A stretch of 36,258 nt of DNA. Source: Bacteroidales bacterium (lineage in GTDB: Bacteria; Bacteroidota; Bacteroidia; Bacteroidales; UBA12077). Within the stretch, counting starts at the first letter, position 1, and the number at the start of each line of letters is the position of its first letter. Below are positions 17,853 through 26,486 of this stretch, piece by piece. The notes under the pieces are model-generated. The model saw only the letters and a list, made by a program, of their open reading frames with translations, made no database searches and had not been told where the DNA came from. The stretch spans positions 1 through 36,258 of the forward strand of contig JAKSCO010000301.1 of the NCBI GenBank assembly GCA_022360575.1. The letters run 5' to 3'. Made by a program: the position numbers and the translations under genes.

Positions 17853-18395
17853 TCAAACAATAATTGCCATTCTAAAGAAAGAATAATCCGAATCGCATTT
17901 ATCAAACTGATAACTAATTCTACCATCTGTTCGCTTTGCTATATCGATTAACCCTAATCCCCCTCCTCCTTTTTCCGAGAACATTTGATTATTTAATACG
18001 AATCTGTATAATTCTTTTAATTCTTCTTTTGATAATGATTTTATCTTGTCAAATCGTTCTTTTAATTTTCCTACCTTCTCCGTTTTTATAAAGTTTCCTG
18101 TTCTAATGTTATAATCTTCACCATCTCTTGCTACAATAAAAATCCCAAAATGAACATCCATATTATTCAAAGAATCGGGTAAATCATCCACATGATGGTA
18201 TAGATTTTGTAAACTTTCTACCAAAATGTTGTATATCTTTTTTTTTGTACTTGACTTCTCAATAACATGATTAAGCTTCGTTTCCACAACTCCAAGTACG
18301 TTAGTAATAAGCTCAGCAGTAATACTTCCTTTATATGCAAGAAGTATCTCTCCTGTTTTCATCTCGTTAAAAAGCTTTTCTATATTAAAGCTCAT
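17853..18395 (-). CDS. SiaB-family protein kinase (DUF6272)
   Basis: 180 residues, cytoplasmic, GHKL-type ATPase fold. N box VESLQNLYHH with E60 and N64; glycine lid GGGGLGL near 143-149 followed by IDIAKRTDG. The family phosphorylates SiaC on Thr/Ser. The gene lies 32 bases upstream of the SiaC-like gene and is transcribed with it, on the opposite strand to the chemotaxis locus. A PP2C phosphatase and a GGDEF protein, usual partners elsewhere, are absent from the window, so the output is open. Confidence 0.88.
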   Translation of the reverse strand: MSFNIEKLFNEMKTGEILLAYKGSITAELITNVLGVVETKLNHVIEKSSTKKKIYNILVESLQNLYHHVDDLPDSLNNMDVHFGIFIVARDGEDYNIRTGNFIKTEKVGKLKERFDKIKSLSKEELKELYRFVLNNQMFSEKGGGGLGLIDIAKRTDGRISYQFDKCDSDYSFFRMAIIV

Positions 18396-18572
18396 TTGGG
18401 CTTTATAATTTATATCTTGTTCAAGTTTTATAAATTTATAACTTTTTTATACTTTAACCAAATATTATTAATATAAGGCTATTTTCTCTCAACCAAACAA
18501 GATAAGTTAATTTCAAATATTAGTAAATCTACTACAAAATTTTAAAACTGGTAACATTATAAAACTTAAGAA

Positions 18573-19730
18573 TTATTCGCTTGGGATCATTTTTTTACTC
18601 CCTTCGTATATTTCATATTTTAAATAACGACACTCTAAAGGTCCATTAAATAAGACCATTTTATGTGAATGCTGCAGACCAACATGTTTTATTGCATCGT
18701 TATTACTACTAATCATCCAAATATTATATCCATTGTATGATTGTTTAAACTTGTCACCTAAAACTTTATAGAAAGCATTTATTTCATTTTTCTTAATTCG
18801 TTCTCCGTATGGAGGATTCGTAACAACAACTCCATTTTTGCTTGGAGGTTCATAACCTTCGATAGGTTTTATTAACAAATTTATTTTCTTAGATAAAGAT
18901 GCATTTGCTATATTTCTTTTTGCTATTCGAATTGCTATTTCAGAAACATCCGAACCATAAACATAAACATCATTACACTCTTCATATTCTTCTTCTACTA
19001 TTTCTTCAAATAAATCTGCATCAAAATCTTTCCAATTTTCAAAACCAAATTTTTCGCGATACATCCCTGGAGGAATTCCATTTGCCATCATAGCAGCTTC
19101 AATTAAAATAGTTCCGGAACCACACATGGGATCAATCAAAGGACTTTTTTTGTCCCATCCCGAAATTAATATCATCCCTGCAGCTAAAACCTCATTTAAA
19201 GGTGCTTTCGTAGCTTTTGTTCTATACCCTCTTCGATGCAATGATTCACCCGAACTATCAAGTAAAATGGTACATACATCATGTGCAATATGTAGATTAA
19301 TTCGAATATCCGAATTTTCAGTTTCTACAAAAGGTCGTTTCTTATATTTATCTCTAAACTGATCAACTATTGCATCTTTCATTTTTAATGCAACATATTT
19401 TGAATGTGAGAAAAACTCCGAATTAACAACACTATCGATTGCAAAGGTTTGTTTCAACGAAAATATCTCATCCCAATCTATTTTCTGAACCTCTTCGTAT
19501 AATTCATTTTCATTTTTTGCTTTAAACTCGGCTATTGGCTTTAATACTCTTAACGCTGTTCGCAAATGATAATTAGCCCGATACATCAACTCTTTATCAC
19601 CATTAAACTCAACCATTCGGTTTTTTGTTTGCACTTCTTGTGCTCCTAAATCTTCTAACTCTTTTGCTAAAACATCTTCTAATCCTTTAAATGTTTTAGC
19701 CACCATCTGAAAATTTTTATTTTCTCCCAC
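18573..19730 (-). CDS. rlmL: THUMP-domain 23S rRNA methyltransferase, RlmL-like
   Basis: 385 residues. N-terminal ferredoxin-like/THUMP region to about 157, then a Rossmann methyltransferase domain with DPMCGSGT at 200-207 for SAM and NPPY at 305-308, the catalytic motif of N6-adenine and N2-guanine methyltransferases. Size and layout match the N-terminal half of E. coli RlmKL (m2G2445 of 23S rRNA); the RlmK half is absent, as is common outside gammaproteobacteria. The exact target base is inferred from the family. The start may be the ATG at 19730 or the one 8 codons later. The gene has a 178-base spacer after it and a 479-base spacer before it. Confidence 0.9.
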   Translation of the reverse strand: MGENKNFQMVAKTFKGLEDVLAKELEDLGAQEVQTKNRMVEFNGDKELMYRANYHLRTALRVLKPIAEFKAKNENELYEEVQKIDWDEIFSLKQTFAIDSVVNSEFFSHSKYVALKMKDAIVDQFRDKYKKRPFVETENSDIRINLHIAHDVCTILLDSSGESLHRRGYRTKATKAPLNEVLAAGMILISGWDKKSPLIDPMCGSGTILIEAAMMANGIPPGMYREKFGFENWKDFDADLFEEIVEEEYEECNDVYVYGSDVSEIAIRIAKRNIANASLSKKINLLIKPIEGYEPPSKNGVVVTNPPYGERIKKNEINAFYKVLGDKFKQSYNGYNIWMISSNNDAIKHVGLQHSHKMVLFNGPLECRYLKYEIYEGSKKMIPSE

Positions 19731-20209
19731 TTTACTTTAATATTTATAAAATCCTTAACAATTCTTTATGCATTTTATATCCATTTATACGCAGATATAT
19801 TTTAATTATTTTTAGGTTTTGTACTTATAATACTATTTTTCATTATAATAAGAACAAGTTTAATATTATAATGTTTTTAATATTCTTAGATATTCTATTA
19901 ATATCAAAAAACTACTATTGAACTTTTTATTTCTAGTTATTGTATTCAATGTTCTTCTTTGTTCTATATGTAATGCATTTAGATAAACATTACATCCAAA
20001 CACTTTAATAAATATGATATAAATAAAAGGAATAACTAACTCAACATTCAATGTTCTGATGTTTCGCTTTACAATCAAAGTAGAAAAAAGCAACCCTTTA
20101 GTTGCTATAAGCTTTATATAATTACCTGACATCCAAAATAGAATCTGTTGCAGCATTATAAGTATTTTTAACGCTGCAAAGGTATTCCTTTAATTATAAT
20201 ATACTAGTA
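19731..20209. other. 479-base spacer with promoter-like box and short repeats
   Basis: No convincing gene. ATTCAATGTTCT occurs twice (19944-19955 and 20046-20057). A TACCTTTG box lies on the - strand at 20184-20177, followed by TTGCAGC and GCTGCAA arms that can fold. A 96-codon - strand reading frame (20156 to 19866) fills most of it; it is rich in Ile/Leu and contains stretches like RTLNVEL, a look often produced by translated intergenic repeats in this phylum. It may be a leader or small RNA region ahead of rlmL. Confidence 0.45.
20177..20184 (-). promoter_or_regulatory. -7 promoter box in the rlmL upstream spacer
   Basis: Read on the - strand it is TACCTTTG followed by CAGCG, close to the commonest Bacteroidota -7 form. 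It lies 25 bases after the S41 peptidase stop, so it would start a separate transcript toward rlmL with a leader above 400 bases. No clear -33 element. Confidence 0.45.
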
Positions 20210-21799
20210 TTATTGAGACTTTAAGACTTCTTTTTGATATCTATTCCAATTTTTTATAATGTCAATTGCCTTGTTATACCCTTTATCTTGAACATTAACA
20301 ACCTGATAATACTCTGTCATATCCCACAAATCGCGTGCTATTAATGCTTTTATTAACAAACTAATATCTTTTCTTGTTTTTTCAATTTCTGAATCAGAAG
20401 CTGTTATTTTTTCTTTTTTTGCATGCTTAACCAAACCTGAAATTATAACATCTGTAACTTTAAATTCTTTATTAAATATTTTAAAATTAGGATAGTTTAT
20501 TTTTAGTTGATTTCTATTATTATCAATATAATCTAGAACAAATGAATTTAATACTCCTCTATGAATAACTTCACCATAAAATTTTGTTGCCGAAGTAGTA
20601 TCTAGTGGTACAAATATGTCAGGCATTATACCTCCTCCTCCGTATACTGTTCGTTTATTTTTTAGAGTAAAATATTTTAACGAATCGGGAAAACGAATAC
20701 TGTCTTTATTTAAAAATTCACCATGCTCATACCGTGTAAGTAATTCACGTGCATATTTTTCAGAACCTTCTTTATATGATTTTTGAATCAATCTTCCAGT
20801 AGGAGTATAATATCTGGCAATAGTAAGACGTATCATCGATCCATCAGGTAAAAACATTGGTTTCTGCACAAGCCCTTTTCCGAACGAACGCCGTCCTACA
20901 ATTATACCTCTATCCCAGTCTTGTATTGCTCCTGAAACAATTTCACTAGCCGAAGCCGAACCTTCATCAATTAAAACTACTACTTTTTCTTTCTTACATT
21001 TTCCTTTTTCTGTAGCAAAACTCTGCGTCTTGGGAACTCTTAACCCTTTAGTATAAACTATAGATTGTCCTTTATCCAAAAACTCATCAGCTAGGTTAAT
21101 TGCTTTATCTAAATAGCCTCCACCATTACCTCTTAAATCTAGAATTATTGATTTTGCTCCTTGCTCTTTTAAAAAATCTATTTTTTCGTAAAACTCATCT
21201 ACAGTTGTTTGTGCAAATCTATTTATTTTAATGTAAGCAATATTTTTATCAATTAAATATGCTGCATCTACACTAAAAATTGGAATTTTATCTCTAATTA
21301 TTGTAAAATCTAACAACTCATCAACTCCTTTGCGCTTAATAACGACATTAACCTGTGTTCCTTTTTTTCCAAGTAATCGATCGCGAACACCTTTAGTTGA
21401 TATCTTTATTCCTGCAACATTTTCATCATCTATTCTTATAATACGATCACCAGCCCTCAATCCTACTCTTTCAGAAGGTCCTCCAGACACAGGAGATATT
21501 ATATAAATTGTATCTTTTAAAATATTAAATTGGATACCTATACCTTCAAAATTACCTTCTAAAGGTTCATTCATAGACTTAACTTCATCAGCAGGAATAT
21601 ATACCGAATGTGGATCTAAGTTTTCTAAAATATCAATTATAGCATCTTCTACTAACTCTCCTGCATTAACAGAATCAACATAGAATGTCGAAATATAGCC
21701 CATTGCTCTACTAAACTTGAATATATCTTCAGTAAAATATTGCGAAAATGATTCTATAGGGAAAATCAACACAAATAATATTATTATATATTTTCTCAT
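20210..21799 (-). CDS. S41-family C-terminal processing peptidase
   Basis: 529 residues. Signal peptide about 1-19 (ending ESFSQ), so it is exported. PDZ domain about 82-165 (GIGIQF, then GLRAGDRIIRIDD at 113-125); S41 catalytic domain about 175-370 with LDLRGNGGG at 220-228, the nucleophile Ser within GSASASE (280-286) and the catalytic Lys K308 in RRSFGKGLVQ. A C-terminal extension of about 150 residues follows. Ser/Lys protease that trims or degrades periplasmic proteins; substrate unknown. It starts 99 bases after the second SiaC-like gene. Confidence 0.93.
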   Translation of the reverse strand: MRKYIIILFVLIFPIESFSQYFTEDIFKFSRAMGYISTFYVDSVNAGELVEDAIIDILENLDPHSVYIPADEVKSMNEPLEGNFEGIGIQFNILKDTIYIISPVSGGPSERVGLRAGDRIIRIDDENVAGIKISTKGVRDRLLGKKGTQVNVVIKRKGVDELLDFTIIRDKIPIFSVDAAYLIDKNIAYIKINRFAQTTVDEFYEKIDFLKEQGAKSIILDLRGNGGGYLDKAINLADEFLDKGQSIVYTKGLRVPKTQSFATEKGKCKKEKVVVLIDEGSASASEIVSGAIQDWDRGIIVGRRSFGKGLVQKPMFLPDGSMIRLTIARYYTPTGRLIQKSYKEGSEKYARELLTRYEHGEFLNKDSIRFPDSLKYFTLKNKRTVYGGGGIMPDIFVPLDTTSATKFYGEVIHRGVLNSFVLDYIDNNRNQLKINYPNFKIFNKEFKVTDVIISGLVKHAKKEKITASDSEIEKTRKDISLLIKALIARDLWDMTEYYQVVNVQDKGYNKAIDIIKNWNRYQKEVLKSQ

Positions 21800-21840
21800 C
21801 TTTATTTTTTATATAAACAACATTTCAATAATTTCAAAAG

Positions 21841-21848
21841 CAAAAATA
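21841..21848 (-). promoter_or_regulatory. possible -7 box for the S41 peptidase gene
   Basis: TATTTTTG read on the - strand fits TAnnTTTG; it lies about 42 bases before the start codon. No clear -33 element at the expected distance, so the call is tentative. Confidence 0.4.
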
Positions 21849-21898
21849 CACTTTATTAGCCGGAATTAGTTACTCTACATAACAAAAATCAAGCTCAC

Positions 21899-22297
21899 TT
21901 AGTTTCTTTGAATCAAGTTAAAAGGGACTCTTATTACTTCAGATAAAATTTCCCCATCTTCCAGAATTTGATCATCTAAATCGTTATAATACCAATCAAT
22001 TTTTATCTTAGCATTTTTATCCAATAACTTTCTAAATCGATCTAAGATAATCATAATGTATTTAGATGAACCTGAGTTCATATATCTTAAATCAAATTTC
22101 AATGAAAAGTTAATATCATCAATAGCACCTCGTTCTATTGTTTCATCAATAAATCTATCGAGCTTAAGTATTATGGATTCGTAAAAAGCAATGACATTTT
22201 CAGGACGAGATACTCCTGTTAATTCAAATTTTTGTTGTTGAAAATCTATATTAATCCTAGGACTATATTCTGTTGATTCTATATAGAAGTTTTTCAT
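21899..22297 (-). CDS. second SiaC-family protein (DUF1987)
   Basis: 132 residues with the SiaC pattern: short N-terminal strand (FYIESTEYSPRINID), SRPENVIAFYE, the motif LRYMNSGSSK (70-79), a WYYNDLDDQILEDGE segment and a RVPFNLI end. The acceptor position that is Thr in the paralogue at 17440 is S75 here. It could be a second substrate of the SiaB-like kinase at 17853 or belong to another kinase outside the window. Paralogous to the other copy but clearly diverged, so not a recent duplication. Confidence 0.83.
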   Translation of the reverse strand: MKNFYIESTEYSPRINIDFQQQKFELTGVSRPENVIAFYESIILKLDRFIDETIERGAIDDINFSLKFDLRYMNSGSSKYIMIILDRFRKLLDKNAKIKIDWYYNDLDDQILEDGEILSEVIRVPFNLIQRN

Positions 22298-22806
22298 TGT
22301 TTATATTTTTATAGTTCATTTCTATTTATCCAACCTTTACCATAATTCATATTTTTCATCAAATACTTACAGCCCTAAGAACTCTTGCTATTAAGTCTTA
22401 AATATTTCATACTTGTGATCATTATAATTTTATATAAAAAAAACTTGTATTTTAAAATTATCAAAAATTAAACAAACTCAACAAGCAATTTACATGAACT
22501 TGATCAGAACCAAAACTCATCATATAAATTACGCATTATAGCTATTTATGTTTAAATAATTTTTAAAGAAAAGAGATTATAAAAACATAAACTATATGAA
22601 TTTAAACCTATTATACACTTACCATTTCTCATACATATAATGGTTTGTATAAACTAGAAAAAATAAAACAACTAAGTATCTTTTTTGATTTCGAGAATCA
22701 AATCAGTGTATAGAAACCGGAAATTTGAATATTTCTGAAATAAAGCTTTTAAAAAAGGTTCAAACAAATATGCTTGAACCTATTCCATATATGAAGTTTT
22801 TTTAGA
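22298..22806. other. 509-base spacer
   Basis: Very AT-rich. No gene, tRNA or clear promoter seen. The only firm element is the - strand terminator at 22751-22781. The rest may hold the promoter of the SiaC-like gene, but I find no good TAnnTTTG box close to its start. Confidence 0.5.
22751..22781 (-). terminator. intrinsic terminator of the nusB-to-DUF5606 operon
   Basis: On the - strand AGGTTCAA (22781-22774) pairs with TTGAACCT (22763-22756), 8 bp with a 10-base loop, followed by a run of six T. It lies 26 bases after the DUF5606 stop. Confidence 0.85.
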
Positions 22807-23244
22807 CTAATCTTCAGTTTTAGTTTCTTTTTCATCCTTCACTTTTTCGTCTTTATTGTCTTCGTCGAAATTTAATAATTCATATTTATGAAGAATATTG
22901 TACCAATTAATTACTTTTTTAATATCCGAAACATATACACGATCTTTGTCATAATCAGGTAATGCTTGTTCGAAATAATTCTTTAACTCATTAGAAGACG
23001 ACTTATGGCTAATTGCTGCGCTTCCTCCTTCTTTATCAAAAATAGCCTTAAAAACATCTTTCAATGGCTTATCTTCTGTTTCGGTAAATATAGCAATATC
23101 TTCTAATGCACTAATTTTAGCATTAACACTTGCGCTCATACGCTTTTTATCCTCAAGAGATTCAACTATAATACCCGATCTACCTTGCGAAATAAACTTG
23201 TATAATCCTCCGTACCCCGAAATTGATAAAATATCTTTTAACAT
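22807..23244 (-). CDS. DUF5606 family protein
   Basis: 145 residues. The conserved first part (about 1-125) contains ISGYGGLYKFISQGRSG and SLEDKKRMSAS, typical of this small soluble family found in Bacteroidota; the end (126-145) is a Lys/Glu/Asp tail. Function not known. Last gene of the - strand run that starts with nusB, 59 bases after the TerB/J-domain gene, and a TATTTTTG box at 23275-23268 could give it a promoter of its own. Confidence 0.82.
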   Translation of the reverse strand: MLKDILSISGYGGLYKFISQGRSGIIVESLEDKKRMSASVNAKISALEDIAIFTETEDKPLKDVFKAIFDKEGGSAAISHKSSSNELKNYFEQALPDYDKDRVYVSDIKKVINWYNILHKYELLNFDEDNKDEKVKDEKETKTED

Positions 23245-23303
23245 ATAATTCTTTTTTTATTTAACTACAAAAATAAAATTCCAATAGAATTCAAAAAAAA
23301 AAT

Positions 23304-24023
23304 TTAGACTAAATTACGTTCTTTTTTTATTTTCTCATATGCTTCATTTACTTTTTGGAACTTTTCTTTTGCTTGTTTCTGAAAATCTTCACCCAAATGA
23401 CTTACTTTATCTGGATGAAACTTTACTGCCATTTTTCGATAAGCTTTTTTCACTTCTTCGTTAGTAGCATTTTTATCTATTTCTAAGATTTTATATGCCG
23501 AATCAACATTAGCAATGAACATTGTTTTTATCGACTCAAAATCCTTAGAATTAAGACCCATATGTAAAGCTATTGAAGAAATAACATTCAACTCTGAAAC
23601 ATCAATTTGACCATCAGCTTGTGCTACTCCAAACAATAAATTTAAAAGTTCTAATCGTGACGAATAATCTAAATTTTGCTTTATTTGCAATCCAACACTA
23701 CTTATTGGTATATTTTGATTCAAAATATCTCGAAGCATTCGTATAGCCTCTACAGCCGAATCTTCGCCAAATGCTTTTATAAAATATTTTTTGACAAAAT
23801 TTAGCTCTGATTTTAAAACTTTTCCATCAGCTTTCATCACTGCAGCGACCAAAACAAGTAGTGTCATTGCAAAGCTACCTACAGTAGTTGATGTTGATGT
23901 CTTTGTTTTTGTAAAGTCAGGAGTTTCAAACATCGAACCTAAAGCAAATCCTAATATTCCTCCAATAGGACCCCCAAAAGCCCAACCTAGTCCTCCTGCG
24001 ATCCATTTTCCGAATTTTCCCAT
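23304..24023 (-). CDS. TerB-like and J-domain protein (DjlA-like)
   Basis: 239 residues. An N-terminal Gly-rich hydrophobic stretch (about 8-31, [14 protein letters not shown]) looks like a glycine zipper or membrane insertion. TerB-like helical domain about 50-165 with ADGKV near 65 and ADGQID near 136. J domain about 174-235 with HPDK at 203-206. The order matches DjlA co-chaperones, which deliver clients to DnaK, although DjlA has a clearer N-terminal membrane helix. 7 bases after coaE. Confidence 0.88.
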   Translation of the reverse strand: MGKFGKWIAGGLGWAFGGPIGGILGFALGSMFETPDFTKTKTSTSTTVGSFAMTLLVLVAAVMKADGKVLKSELNFVKKYFIKAFGEDSAVEAIRMLRDILNQNIPISSVGLQIKQNLDYSSRLELLNLLFGVAQADGQIDVSELNVISSIALHMGLNSKDFESIKTMFIANVDSAYKILEIDKNATNEEVKKAYRKMAVKFHPDKVSHLGEDFQKQAKEKFQKVNEAYEKIKKERNLV

Positions 24024-24030
24024 TTCTTAA

Positions 24031-24615
24031 TTAAATATGATTTAAAATTTTATTATGTGTTTCTAATATTTGAGGTATAATCATTGAATTCTCATTATTA
24101 AAAATTGTGAAATCAGCTAAATTAATCCTTTCCTCATCACTAAATTGATTCCTTATTCGCTGCAACACTAATTGTTTGGTTATATTATCTCGTTGAGTTA
24201 CTCTATTAATCCTCAATAACTCATCGGCATGCACATTTATTGTTAAATCCATTTCTAAGTTTGCTTTACTTTCGAAAAGTATAGCTGCCTCTTCGATAAC
24301 ATAAACCGCTTTTTTACTCTTAGCCCACAATAAGAAGTATTCTCTAACTCTTGGATGAATAATTTTATTAACTTGAGTTAATGCATTGACATCATTAAAG
24401 ATAATACCAGCAAACTTCTGTCGATTAATTCCGTCACTTGTATAAATCTCATCTCCAAATTCTGATTTTAAAGCACTTATTATTTTTTTGTCTGTATTAA
24501 TTATTTTCTTCGATTCGTTATCTGCATTAAAAACAGGAACTCCTAAACTCTCAAAAACTCGACTAACAAGAGTTTTGCCACTTCCGATACCTCCAGTCAA
24601 TCCAACTTTTAACAT
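24031..24615 (-). CDS. coaE: dephospho-CoA kinase
   Basis: 194 residues, usual length. Last step of coenzyme A synthesis: phosphorylates the 3'-OH of dephospho-CoA. P-loop GGIGSGKT at 8-15, Asp in FNADNESKK (near 35), and EEAAILFES (near 107) for substrate binding. The start codon overlaps the ybbR stop (shared base at 24615), so the two are translationally coupled. Confidence 0.95.
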   Translation of the reverse strand: MLKVGLTGGIGSGKTLVSRVFESLGVPVFNADNESKKIINTDKKIISALKSEFGDEIYTSDGINRQKFAGIIFNDVNALTQVNKIIHPRVREYFLLWAKSKKAVYVIEEAAILFESKANLEMDLTINVHADELLRINRVTQRDNITKQLVLQRIRNQFSDEERINLADFTIFNNENSMIIPQILETHNKILNHI

Positions 24616-25616
24616 TATTTCTTTTCGATAATATATTCTACTTTCGCCGGATTAAAACGTAAAGAGCTTATGTATTCCGGTCTATTTATAATTTTCACAT
24701 TCAAGCCGTCTTGCTGATCATTTTTGTCATTATAATCAATTACAGCTTCGAAAAGCTGAGGAAGTACTTTTTCGTAATCACTTAAAGCAACAAAGTAAGA
24801 AACAGTAATCTCATTAGGAAAAGTTCTTAAGATTATTGAATCAGGAACATTAATTACTTCTAATTTTACTTTTTGCGAACCTTCAGTAAATTTCTCGATA
24901 TTTACTGATAAATTTACTTTCTCTTTCGAAAACCCAACGGCATTAATTTCTTTCAATTCTATATCTTCTTCATAGTCGGAAGTTAACTCAACCAAATTCC
25001 GCTCAACAACAAACACTTCGTTTATTGTATCAATAATAAGTTTTGCTCCTGAAATAACAATACTATCTGGCGAAAAAACAGCCCGACCTCGAACCATATA
25101 TTGTGTAGCAGGAATAATTTCGAGATTTGATTTTACTGCAACTTTTTTGAATGCTTTATCAGAAAAATTAAAATACAACGAATCGGGAGATACATCTAAA
25201 ATTTCTAAATCAGAATCTAACCATCGTTTTATTTGCATATTTAAATTTTGAGTTAAAGCATACAATTGCTTATTTTGACTTTTTGAGTTAAACTTTAAAG
25301 CCAGATTATTGATATTAACAGGAAAAGGCAAAAATTTATTACTCAATTTATATTCTAACAATTTGTACCCGTGAGCTTTTACTCTTAAATTAAAATGCTC
25401 AGGAAGCCTATTTACCAGTATTTTATTCGAAGGAAAGTTATTGTATCGAATGGGGAGTGTTATTTCGGTTTCATACTCTTTGTCTAGCTGATTTAAAAAC
25501 CAAAATATGGTTGATAATAGAACAAAGAATAAAAATATAATTAGCCTACGATCTGCCTTTAGATTTTTCTTATCAAGAAACTTCTTTATGTTATCTTCAA
25601 TTTTTTTAGCTACCAC
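24615..25616 (-). CDS. YbbR-like domain protein
   Basis: 333 residues. One membrane helix about 24-42, the rest outside the cytoplasm, with repeated YbbR-type beta domains (about 45-330; PDSLYFNFSDKAFKKVAV and related strands). In Firmicutes YbbR/CdaR partners CdaA, but no CdaA is in this window; the yajC-ybbR-coaE order is usual for Bacteroidota. Function here unknown, probably envelope related. A hairpin separates it from yajC. Confidence 0.85.
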   Translation of the reverse strand: MVAKKIEDNIKKFLDKKNLKADRRLIIFLFFVLLSTIFWFLNQLDKEYETEITLPIRYNNFPSNKILVNRLPEHFNLRVKAHGYKLLEYKLSNKFLPFPVNINNLALKFNSKSQNKQLYALTQNLNMQIKRWLDSDLEILDVSPDSLYFNFSDKAFKKVAVKSNLEIIPATQYMVRGRAVFSPDSIVISGAKLIIDTINEVFVVERNLVELTSDYEEDIELKEINAVGFSKEKVNLSVNIEKFTEGSQKVKLEVINVPDSIILRTFPNEITVSYFVALSDYEKVLPQLFEAVIDYNDKNDQQDGLNVKIINRPEYISSLRFNPAKVEYIIEKK

Positions 25617-25630
25617 CCGATAAGATTTTT

Positions 25631-25661
25631 AAAAGCGTTTAACTAAAAATTAAACGCTTTT
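25631..25661 (-). terminator. hairpin between yajC and ybbR (partial terminator or processing site)
   Basis: AAAAGCGTTTAA (25631-25642) pairs with TTAAACGCTTTT (25650-25661), 12 bp with a 7-base loop. On the - strand the 3' arm ends in TTTT but is followed by A, so termination would be partial. It could set the ratio between yajC and the genes after it. Confidence 0.5.
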
Positions 25662-25668
25662 GAATTAA

Positions 25669-25992
25669 TTATTTTGCAGTACTAATATCGGAAGAATCTT
25701 TCAAAATAGCACTTTTATCAATTTTTAATTTTACATTATTATCAACTTCAACAATAATATAGTTGTCTTTAATGCCATCAACCTTTCCATAAATTCCACC
25801 AGTAGTTACTACTTTATCTCCTTTTTGTAAGGCTTCTCTGTATTTTCTAAGATCTTTCTGACGCTTCATTTGTGGACGAATCATAAAGAAATAAAAAACT
25901 ACAATAATTAATAATAACATTATAAAACCTTGATAAGGACTTTGTCCTTCGGCTGGTTGAGCCATTAATAATACGTACAATAAGTTATTCAT
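25669..25992 (-). CDS. yajC: preprotein translocase accessory subunit YajC
   Basis: 107 residues with one membrane helix (about 21-38) followed by the family motif FFMIRPQMKRQKDLRKY and KGDKVVTTGGIYGKV (about 58-72). YajC associates with SecDF/SecYEG; secD and secF are not in this window. 31 bases after the DUF1573 gene in the nusB operon. Confidence 0.95.
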   Translation of the reverse strand: MNNLLYVLLMAQPAEGQSPYQGFIMLLLIIVVFYFFMIRPQMKRQKDLRKYREALQKGDKVVTTGGIYGKVDGIKDNYIIVEVDNNVKLKIDKSAILKDSSDISTAK

Positions 25993-26023
25993 GATTTCAG
26001 TATTTAAATTTATTAATATTCAT

Positions 26024-26455
26024 TTAATATTCGCGAACTATATTTGCTTTTATATATAAACTAACCTCCTCTATAACTGTATTAAGTTTTAACACAATAG
26101 TCTTAAATTGTACCCCTTTCCGACCACTGCTATCAAATAAAACTTCAATACGTCCACTTTTGCCTGGAGAAATCGGTTTCTTATCATATTTAGGTACAGT
26201 GCAACCACATGTCGAATAAGCATCTTTTATAAGTAGATCTGCTGTACCTGTATTTTTAAATTTGAATGTATATGAAACTTTTTCGCCTTGAGTTAAATTT
26301 CCAAAATCGTAATATGTAGTATCAAATTTTATTGATGCTATTCCATTCTCCTCTTTATTTACATTTCTCTTTTCAGGTTCATGTTTACATGCAATAAAAA
26401 AAAGACCTACAAACAATGATATTGAAATAAACCTGAATGATATTTTGGCGTTCAT
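26024..26455 (-). CDS. DUF1573 lipoprotein
   Basis: 143 residues. Signal peptide with lipobox-like FFIAC, Cys23 the likely lipidated residue, then a DUF1573 beta-sandwich (about 43-135: FDTTYYDFGNLTQGE, FKFKNTGTADLLI, STCGCTVPKYDKKPISPG). The CGC motif is conserved in the family. Envelope protein of unknown role; it is regularly found between nusB and yajC in Bacteroidota. Confidence 0.9.
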   Translation of the reverse strand: MNAKISFRFISISLFVGLFFIACKHEPEKRNVNKEENGIASIKFDTTYYDFGNLTQGEKVSYTFKFKNTGTADLLIKDAYSTCGCTVPKYDKKPISPGKSGRIEVLFDSSGRKGVQFKTIVLKLNTVIEEVSLYIKANIVREY

Positions 26456-26486
26456 AAAGCTACTATTTTGAATTTGGGAGGTAAAT

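Noticed and set aside
17821..17856. Upstream ATG for the SiaC-like gene (17856)
   Set aside because: Would overlap the SiaB-like gene's end and add a Lys/Asn leader not seen in the family; the ATG at 17820 gives the normal start.
19866..20156. 96-codon reading frame on the - strand
   Set aside because: Biased Ile/Leu/Asn composition, no domain, contains RTLNVEL-type text typical of translated intergenic repeats. Kept only as part of the spacer description.
20201..20210. ATACTAGTAT palindrome at the S41 stop
   Set aside because: Only 10 bases, expected by chance in such AT-rich DNA.
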